Part shown: positions 40,246-45,778 of the stretch, in pieces
How positions within the stretch are numbered: position 1 is the first letter of the stretch
Layout: each line of letters starts with the position of its first letter
Source of the DNA: Leptolinea sp964397625
GTDB taxonomy: Bacteria > Chloroflexota > Anaerolineae > Anaerolineales > Anaerolineaceae
Reading direction: 5' to 3'
Length of the DNA stretch: 45,778 nt
Assembly: GCA_964397625.1 (NCBI GenBank)
Contig: CAYNJT010000018.1
Coordinates: 1-45,778, forward strand
The notes under the pieces: model-generated
The model's input: the letters and a program-made list of their open reading frames with translations, nothing else
Told to the model about the DNA's origin: nothing
The model's database searches: none
Made by a program: the position numbers and the translations under genes

Positions 40246-41115
40246 ATGAAATTAAATCTTGCCCTGGCTCAAACCACTGCCGTTCTTGGCGGCGTCTCAC
40301 AAAACCTTGAAAAGCACATTGCGCTGGCCCGTCAGGCCCGCTCTGATGGCGCCGACCTGGTGATCTTTCCGGAGTTGTCTCTAACGGGGTACGTCCTGCA
40401 GGATCTGGTGCCCACCGTGGCACACCGCCCCATTCCGGCAGACCCGGTGTTCAAGCCTCTGCTCGAAGCCAGCAAGGAGATTGACATTCTGGTGGGTTTC
40501 GCAGAAGAAGACGTTCGCAATCGCTTCTTCATCTCGGCCGCTTACCTTTCGCGCGGCGAAACGGTGCATGTGCACCGCAAAGTATATCTCCCAACGTATG
40601 GCCTGTTCGATGAAGGCCGCTTCTTTGCCTGGGGTGATTCGGTCAGCGCGTTCGACACGCGTTTCGGTAGGGCTGGCGTGCTGATCTGCGAAGATTTCTG
40701 GCATTCCTCGCCGCCGTACCTGCTCTGGTTGGATGGCGCCGACCTGTTTTTCTTTACTTCTTCCTCGCCAGGCCGCGGTCTGTCTGCCGAACCGGCGCTG
40801 GGATCTTCCATCTGGGTGGATCGTGTCCTGCAGGCTTATTCCGCCCTGTTCACTTCGTTTGTGGCACACACCAACCGGGTGGGCTTTGAAGACGGATTGA
40901 ACTTCTGGGGCGGCGCGTCAGTATACGACCCGAACGGAATCGAGATCGGGCACGGGCCGCTGCACGAAGAAGCCCTGACCCTGGTCGAGCTGGACATCAA
41001 CCAGTTGCACCGCACCCGCGCCCGCCTGCCGCTGCTGCGCGACGAACGTACCGGCCTGACCATGCGCGAAATGCAGCGTATCTTGAGTTCCAAAGATTCC
41101 TTTAAAGGGAGGTAG
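40246..41115 (+). CDS. Nitrilase-fold glutaminase subunit of NAD synthetase
   Basis: Likely supplies ammonia from glutamine to the adjacent NadE. 289 residues. Nitrilase triad: E43 (FPELSLTGY), K112 (HRKVYLPTYGLFDEG) and C148 (GVLICEDFW). In most bacteria this domain is fused in front of the synthetase; here it is a separate gene with its own start and a 5-bp gap to nadE. An independent amidase or carbamoyl-putrescine hydrolase is possible, but the neighbouring synthetase and the shape make the glutaminase role most likely. The 3' end overlaps no other gene, and GGAGG just before the next ATG drives nadE. Confidence 0.82.
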   Translation: MKLNLALAQTTAVLGGVSQNLEKHIALARQARSDGADLVIFPELSLTGYVLQDLVPTVAHRPIPADPVFKPLLEASKEIDILVGFAEEDVRNRFFISAAYLSRGETVHVHRKVYLPTYGLFDEGRFFAWGDSVSAFDTRFGRAGVLICEDFWHSSPPYLLWLDGADLFFFTSSSPGRGLSAEPALGSSIWVDRVLQAYSALFTSFVAHTNRVGFEDGLNFWGGASVYDPNGIEIGHGPLHEEALTLVELDINQLHRTRARLPLLRDERTGLTMREMQRILSSKDSFKGR

Positions 41116-41120
41116 ACCTC

Positions 41121-41954
41121 ATGCCCGCCAGACTTCCCGATTTGACCATTAACACCGCCCTCACCCGGCAGATCTTAACCGGGTTTGTAAAGAGTGAGGT
41201 AACACGCACCGGTTTTTCAAAAGCGGTGATCGGCCTTTCCGGCGGCATCGATTCGGCCCTTTCCTGTTACCTGGCCGCCGAAGCGCTGGGGCCTGCCAAT
41301 GTGCTGGCTATCCGCATGCCGTACCAGACCTCGTCACAGGAATCGTTTGACCACGCCCAACTGGTAATCGACGCGCTGGGGGTGCAATCCCTGACCATCC
41401 CGATCACCCCCATGGTACAGCCTTACCTGGATAAGAACGAAGGCATCAGCTCCTTCCGCGCGGGGAACATCATGGCGCGTATGCGCATGATCGTGTTGTA
41501 CGACAATTCTGCCGCGTTCAACGGGCTGGTGATCGGCACCGGCAACAAGACGGAGATACTGCTGGGGTATTCCACCCTGTGGGGGGACTCAGCCTGCGCG
41601 CTCAACCCAATCGGCGACCTGTACAAAACCCAGGTGCGCCAGCTCTCCCGTGATATGGACATCCCGGATGTCATCGTCTCGAAACCGCCCACCGCTGACC
41701 TGTGGCTCGGGCAGACCGATGAAGCCGAGCTCGGGTTCACCTACGCGGATGTTGATCCGCTGCTGTATCTGCTGGTGGACGAGCGCTACACCCCGCAGGA
41801 ATGTGTCGACGCGGGATACGAGGAAGGTTTTGTGCGCAAGGTGGTTGACCGCATCCGCCGCAACCAGTTTAAACGTGTTTTACCGCCCATTGCCAAGTTA
41901 AGCAATCGTACTATCGGGTATGACTTTTTATATTTACGTGACTGGGGTACCTGA
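41121..41954 (+). CDS. nadE: NAD(+) synthetase, synthetase subunit
   Basis: Amidates nicotinic acid adenine dinucleotide to NAD. 277 residues, of single-domain length. P-loop SGGIDSALS (40-48), and the conserved TGNKTEILLGYSTLWGD and NPIGDLYKTQVRQL. VVDRIRRNQFKRVLPPIAKL near the C-terminus is family typical. With the upstream glutaminase it forms a split glutamine-dependent NAD synthetase; ammonia use alone is also possible. It precedes the MFS gene by 9 bp, and likely belongs to the same operon. Confidence 0.93.
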   Translation: MPARLPDLTINTALTRQILTGFVKSEVTRTGFSKAVIGLSGGIDSALSCYLAAEALGPANVLAIRMPYQTSSQESFDHAQLVIDALGVQSLTIPITPMVQPYLDKNEGISSFRAGNIMARMRMIVLYDNSAAFNGLVIGTGNKTEILLGYSTLWGDSACALNPIGDLYKTQVRQLSRDMDIPDVIVSKPPTADLWLGQTDEAELGFTYADVDPLLYLLVDERYTPQECVDAGYEEGFVRKVVDRIRRNQFKRVLPPIAKLSNRTIGYDFLYLRDWGT

Positions 41955-41963
41955 CAATTATTT

Positions 41964-43211
41964 ATGAAATTTCCACATCTTTCCATTCCACCGGCGCTTA
42001 AGCACCGCCGGTTTGTTTTATTCTGGCTGAGTATGATGATTTCCACAGCCGGTTCGCAAATGATGCTGTGGGTGTTGTTCTGGCATCTGCGCACGCTGTC
42101 TGACCAGCCCATTGTGGTCAGCGGGATCGGGTTGGCGCGTTTTCTGCCCATCCTGATCCTCTCGCTGGTCGGTGGGCTGGTGGCCGATATGTTCAACCGG
42201 CGCAAGGTGATGTTCATAAGCCAGATCGTGATGACCATCATTTCTACTGCTTTCGGGCTATTGACCTGGTTCAATGTGATCCAGATCTGGCATATGTACG
42301 TGTTGACAGCCATCCAGGCGGCCGCGCTGGCTTTTGATATGCCCGCCCGGCAATCACTCACCCCCAACCTGGTGCCGCGGGAAGACCTGGCCAGCGCATT
42401 CAGTCTGAACTCCATGTCGTTCAACATTGGTTCGGTAGTCGGACCCGGCCTGAGTGGGCTGGTCATCGCTGCGTATGGCCAGTCATGGACCTATTTCATC
42501 GACGCCCTGTCCTTTGGCGCGGTGATCGTCAGCCTGATCCTGATTGGCAACGTTCATCAGGAGATTAACCCGGTTGTGCGTCAGCAGGGCATCAATCTTG
42601 AAGCCATCAAGGAAGGGGTGGCGTTCATCCGTTCGCAGCCCATCATTCTTGGCAGTATGATCCTGGATTTCTTCGCCACCTTCTTCTCCTCCGCCAACAC
42701 ACTGCTGCCATTCATCGCGCGGGACGTTCTGCATGTGGGCGCGGTGGAATACGGCTGGCTGTCAGCCGCTCAACCGGTGGGCGCGGTGGGTGTGGGACTG
42801 GTCTTCTCACAGCGGACGAAAATCCGCAAGCAGGGCTCGCTGCTGCTCTGGTCGGTGGTGGTATTTGGCCTGGCGACCATTGCCTTCGGCCTGTCCACCA
42901 GTCTGTGGATCACCCTGGTTTCACTGGCAGTGATTGGCGGTGCAGACGCTGTAAGCACAATATTGCGCAACACCATCCGGCAACTGGTCACCCCCGACAC
43001 GATGCGCGGCCGCATGGTGAGCATCAATCAGATCTTCTTTATGGGCGGCCCGCAACTGGGTGAGATCGAAGCCGGCATGGTGGCCCAGGCATTGGGAACC
43101 CCCATGGCGATCATCACCGGCGGTTTGGGCTGCATCCTGGCCGTCATCTGGATCGCGAAACAGTGGCCGGCCTTGCCGCGCTACTCAGGCGAGTCGGCAC
43201 AACCGGTATAG
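41964..43211 (+). CDS. MFS transporter, EntS/MFS_3 type
   Basis: A predicted inner-membrane exporter of a small molecule, driven by the proton gradient. 415 residues with about 12 transmembrane segments. Motif A appears between TM2 and TM3 as GGLVADMFNRRKVMF. The MFS_3 branch, which includes the enterobactin exporter EntS and macrolide-type efflux pumps, is suggested by FDMPARQSLTPNLVPREDLASA and SFNIGSVVGPGLSG. ATG 41964 lies 9 bp after nadE, so it may be cotranscribed, though a functional link with NAD is not evident. The substrate is unknown. The stop is adjacent to that of the opposing GerMN gene. Confidence 0.85.
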   Translation: MKFPHLSIPPALKHRRFVLFWLSMMISTAGSQMMLWVLFWHLRTLSDQPIVVSGIGLARFLPILILSLVGGLVADMFNRRKVMFISQIVMTIISTAFGLLTWFNVIQIWHMYVLTAIQAAALAFDMPARQSLTPNLVPREDLASAFSLNSMSFNIGSVVGPGLSGLVIAAYGQSWTYFIDALSFGAVIVSLILIGNVHQEINPVVRQQGINLEAIKEGVAFIRSQPIILGSMILDFFATFFSSANTLLPFIARDVLHVGAVEYGWLSAAQPVGAVGVGLVFSQRTKIRKQGSLLLWSVVVFGLATIAFGLSTSLWITLVSLAVIGGADAVSTILRNTIRQLVTPDTMRGRMVSINQIFFMGGPQLGEIEAGMVAQALGTPMAIITGGLGCILAVIWIAKQWPALPRYSGESAQPV

Positions 43212-43901
43212 CTATTTTCCGGAAAGCACATCGTCTAATAATTTCCCGTTGATGCGAATGGTCACGGGGATTTCCCCGTCGGCAGACTGGCGGATGGTGG
43301 CCATCAACTGGTCTTTCACCCGGGGAGAATCGCAGGTTCCACCCAGGGTCAATGTGCCAGTCAGGTCCACTTCGACCTTTCCACCCTTCTTCTCAAACCG
43401 GCTTATCGTCAATTGGGACTGGTACAGGGCGGAATAAAGCCCGGACTGGCCGTAGAGTCGGTCATGCTGATCTAGCAGTGTCTGAAGCGCGGAACGCGCG
43501 GTAGGCACCTCGATTTCCACCGCCACCAGGCTGTCACCGCAGCCAACAGCAGGACCGGACTTACCGCCATCTTCCAGCGCGATCAGAAAGATCTTGGATA
43601 GGACGACCGGTCCGTTACGATCAGCAAGATCAATAGTGATTGCCATGGGAATAGTGGGATCAACTCTCGGTTCTGTGGCGATTTTCTCCATAGCGGCGGT
43701 GGGGGCGGTTGTTATTAAAGCAATCGGCCGGGCTGGAATAGCCGTATTTTGCACGGGTTTGGGAGACGGCACGGCTGTATCTACCGGTTGCGGAAGCGGA
43801 TTTAACGGAGGCCGCTGCTGCCCGCGGGCAGGGTTGAATTCACAGCCGGTCAAACAGATGATGATAATTAATGGAAGAGTAATTCGCAGGATTGATTTCA
43901 T
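43212..43901 (-). CDS. GerMN-domain lipoprotein
   Basis: 229 residues from ATG 43901, with AAGGA upstream; the longer frame to 44321 crosses the divergent gene and is rejected. Lipobox LTGC. A Thr/Pro linker (PLPQPVDTAVPSPKP) precedes a GerMN domain (about residues 100-229): FLIALEDGGKSGPAVGCGDS, YGQSGLYSALYQSQLTISRF, VDLTGTLTLGGTCDSPRVKD, and the strand VTIRINGKLLDDVLSGK. GerMN occurs in GerM of spore formers and in many surface proteins without sporulation. No other sporulation gene is seen, so a cell-envelope role is more likely. The domain contains two cysteines (VGCGD, GGTCDS), possibly a disulfide. Confidence 0.83.
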   Translation of the reverse strand: MKSILRITLPLIIIICLTGCEFNPARGQQRPPLNPLPQPVDTAVPSPKPVQNTAIPARPIALITTAPTAAMEKIATEPRVDPTIPMAITIDLADRNGPVVLSKIFLIALEDGGKSGPAVGCGDSLVAVEIEVPTARSALQTLLDQHDRLYGQSGLYSALYQSQLTISRFEKKGGKVEVDLTGTLTLGGTCDSPRVKDQLMATIRQSADGEIPVTIRINGKLLDDVLSGK

Positions 43902-44007
43902 GGATTGGGGATCCTTACCACGTAGCAGTGTATTCGATTGATTTTTAAGGAAATACCATCTACTATTAGTGTATCCGAAACTTGTAATGTAGAAGGGCCT
44001 AAAGTCT

Positions 44008-44844
44008 ATGCCGGCTTCAAAATCTCCTATCCGCGTTATCTCAACAGGATTGATTCTGCTGGTTCTTTCTTCAATGGCGTGCAGTATTTCTATCAAAGCA
44101 CCGGAAAAAAAGGCGACCAAAGTTCCCACCAGGCAAACCGTTACGAAGACAGTTCCAACTGAAGAAGTGTATGTTTTCCCCACCCTGTCTGAATACACGG
44201 TTACACCAACGGAAGAAGAGCTGGTCGAATGGCCCACCGAAGAACCGACAGCCACACTTAAACCGGTCAAAAAAACACCCACGCGCACCGTCCCGCCGCC
44301 TGAACCAACAGAAGAAGTCATTTATCAATCTCCAATAGAAATCGAACCCACCCGGGAAATTCCGCCCGCCGGCGGTGATATCACGGTAACTGCCGCAACA
44401 GGAAACCTGTTCATCCGGCGCGGGCCGGGAACAACCTATAACATTGTTTCGGGTTTGTCCAAGGGCACGACCACCAAAGCTGTTGGACGCAATGAGAAGA
44501 ATGACTGGCTGGCCATCGAGATACCCAAAGTCAAAGGCGCTTATGGCTGGATTTCAATGGGAACGGGGTACACGGAAATGAGCGGGAGTATTACATCATT
44601 GCCGTTATTTCCCTACGATGAAGCCAAACCGGCTTATATTCAGAACTGCACCCACCATGACATGACCACCCGTCCGGGGCAATGGAACCTGCCGGGCAAA
44701 ACCACGCAGAAGGTCAATCCGGGTGAATATGCCATACTGGATATGGTCACAGGCCAGAACAAGGTTCAGGAAATTGATCTCAAGGAAGGCAATACGGCGC
44801 GTATCAAGGTGGATGGCGATGGGGCAAACAATAGCTGCCCCTAA
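44008..44844 (+). CDS. SH3b-domain lipoprotein with Thr/Pro linker
   Basis: 278 residues. Lipobox SMAC, then a long Thr/Pro/Glu-rich linker of about 90 residues (repeats of PTEE, PTEEP, KKTPTRTVPPPEP). SH3b domain (about 125-190): TAATGNLFIRRGPGTTYNIV, followed by DWLAIEIP and YGWISM. The C-terminal part (about 205-278) reads AYIQNCTHHDMTTRPGQWNL and is unrecognised, with Cys near each end. It probably tethers to the membrane and binds a cell-wall or surface ligand. Divergent from the GerMN gene across a 106-bp region that may hold both promoters. Confidence 0.82.
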   Translation: MPASKSPIRVISTGLILLVLSSMACSISIKAPEKKATKVPTRQTVTKTVPTEEVYVFPTLSEYTVTPTEEELVEWPTEEPTATLKPVKKTPTRTVPPPEPTEEVIYQSPIEIEPTREIPPAGGDITVTAATGNLFIRRGPGTTYNIVSGLSKGTTTKAVGRNEKNDWLAIEIPKVKGAYGWISMGTGYTEMSGSITSLPLFPYDEAKPAYIQNCTHHDMTTRPGQWNLPGKTTQKVNPGEYAILDMVTGQNKVQEIDLKEGNTARIKVDGDGANNSCP

Positions 44845-44874
44845 CCCCAGTAATTTTTCCTTCCAAACCACATG

Positions 44875-44908
44875 TATAATTTCGGCGCACGCGTTGTGTG
44901 CCGAAATT
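44875..44908 (+). promoter_or_regulatory. TATAAT box and adjoining 13-bp hairpin
   Basis: TATAAT at 44875-44880 overlaps the base of a hairpin: 44878-44890 pairs with 44896-44908 (one G-T pair), loop of 5 bases. It may be a promoter with a structured leader for the dehydrogenase, or a terminator for the SH3b gene, though no T-run follows. No good -35 box was found. Confidence 0.45.
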
Positions 44909-44927
44909 TACGAACAGGATGAAATCC

Positions 44928-45731
44928 ATGACAATGAAAACAATACTGGTAACCGGATCAACGGATGGAATTGGCAAGCGGACCGCGCTGGAGCTTTCCG
45001 CGCAGGGCGCTCGAGTGATCGTGCACGGACGCAATGAAGAGCGCGCCGCCCAGACCTCGGCTGAGATCGCGGCAGCCACAGGACACGAAGTGGATTATGT
45101 GACCGGCGATTACGCTTCACTGGCACAAGTGCGCAGGATGGCCGAAGCCGTGCTGGAGAAGGCCCCCCGGTTGGATGTGCTGGTCAACAACGCCGGAACA
45201 TATATGGGTGAACGCCTCCTGACGGAAGACGGCTTTGAAATGACCTGGCAGATCAATCACCTGGCGCCGTACCTGTTAACCTGCCTTCTTTTAGACAGGT
45301 TGAAAGCCAGCGCTCCGGCGCGGGTGGTCACAGTGGCTTCCATGACGCACGCCTACGCCCGTCTGGAATATGACAACCTGCAGGGCGAGAAAGAATACAA
45401 AGGCACACGCGCCTATAGCCTGGCAAAGCTGGGAAATGTGTTTGCCACCTTCTACCTGGCGGAAAAGATGGCTGGCAGCGGGGTGACCTTCAATTGCCTC
45501 CATCCCGGTGTGGTGGATACCAAGCTGCTGCGTGCCAGCTATAACATTGCCGGTATTTCACCGGAAGACGGCGCGCGTACGTCCGTCTACCTTGCCAATT
45601 CCCCCGACGTGGAGGGTGTGACCGGCAAGTATTTTGATGAGTGCAAGGAAGTCGCCCCGTCGCTGGTCAGTCTTGACGCGGTGGAACGCCAGCGCTTTAT
45701 GGATGTGACCAATAAGATGCTGGGGTTATAA
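44928..45731 (+). CDS. Short-chain dehydrogenase/reductase
   Basis: NAD(P)-dependent oxidoreductase of the retinol-dehydrogenase-like SDR branch. 267 residues from ATG 44928, chosen for AGGA eight bases upstream; earlier in-frame ATGs at 44919 and 44898 lack one. Seen: cofactor loop TGSTDGIGKR, Arg in IVHGRNEERAAQ, NNAG motif (LVNNAGTY), Ser in VASMTH, and catalytic YSLAK (Y-x-x-x-K). HPGVVDT is also conserved. The substrate is unknown; light-dependent protochlorophyllide reductases share the fold but their Cys motifs are absent here. The 47 bases after it show only a short GC-rich dyad at the window edge. Confidence 0.88.
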   Translation: MTMKTILVTGSTDGIGKRTALELSAQGARVIVHGRNEERAAQTSAEIAAATGHEVDYVTGDYASLAQVRRMAEAVLEKAPRLDVLVNNAGTYMGERLLTEDGFEMTWQINHLAPYLLTCLLLDRLKASAPARVVTVASMTHAYARLEYDNLQGEKEYKGTRAYSLAKLGNVFATFYLAEKMAGSGVTFNCLHPGVVDTKLLRASYNIAGISPEDGARTSVYLANSPDVEGVTGKYFDECKEVAPSLVSLDAVERQRFMDVTNKMLGL

Positions 45732-45778
45732 CCTCCATCCTGCCTTTCGCCGCCTCGACAGGCTCGGCGGTCGGAAGC

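Noticed and set aside
43902..44321. N-terminal extension of the GerMN lipoprotein
   Set aside because: It would overlap the divergent SH3b gene; the signal peptide and lipobox begin at ATG 43901.

Overview
The window looks like a chromosomal piece of an anaerobic Chloroflexota bacterium, probably class Anaerolineae. This is inferred from gene content, not from a marker gene. The signs are many secreted lipoproteins with Thr/Pro-rich linkers, Asp-box and SH3b surface proteins, a GatCAB amidotransferase, a PFK of the PKTIDND type, and an hgcAB pair, which is found only in anaerobes. A run of 100 N at 10255-10354 marks a scaffold gap, so this is a draft or metagenome assembly.

Layout. 1-5.6 kb, minus strand: gatC-gatA, a terminator, a sugar-phosphate nucleotidyltransferase, a small ORF, a class I aminotransferase and gatB, which is cut by the window edge. 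5.7-14.4 kb, plus strand: eight consecutive paralogues of an exported protein family I do not recognise, several with their own promoter and terminator. 14.5-18.5 kb: phosphofructokinase, an esterase lipoprotein on the opposite strand, tRNA-Pro(TGG), a small unknown protein, a GT2 glycosyltransferase and RNase HII. 18.6-22.9 kb, minus strand: a P2A-type cation ATPase and glgC. 23.1-31.9 kb, plus strand: an HD-GYP and a GGDEF protein in tandem (cyclic-di-GMP breakdown and synthesis), a GT-C-like membrane protein and an OmpR-type two-component pair. 31.9-32.6 kb: a non-coding array of three ~245-bp repeats, each carrying a hairpin. 32.7-38 kb: an Asp-box protein, an AT-rich SH3 lipoprotein, a 28-residue membrane peptide, a HicB-like/DinB-like fusion and a CHAP-domain protein.

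38.0-40.1 kb: a RHH/PIN toxin-antitoxin module converges on hgcB-hgcA. HgcA (corrinoid protein with the NVWCAAGK cap helix) and HgcB (two [4Fe-4S] motifs plus C-terminal cysteine pair) are together the known determinant of mercury methylation. 40.2-45.7 kb: NAD synthetase split into separate glutaminase and synthetase genes, an MFS exporter, a GerMN lipoprotein, an SH3b lipoprotein and a short-chain dehydrogenase.

Two items stand out. The hgcAB pair is a recognised system with a clear predicted function and no obvious related neighbours. The eight-gene array is the best candidate for something undescribed. Its members share an N-terminal FERPFD motif, an Asp-rich DxDxDxR loop, a GxGxDxDLAW motif and a C-terminal cysteine pair. 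They differ in how they leave the cell or attach to it, and in their C-terminal tails, three of which are cysteine-rich (two with CPPC pairs).
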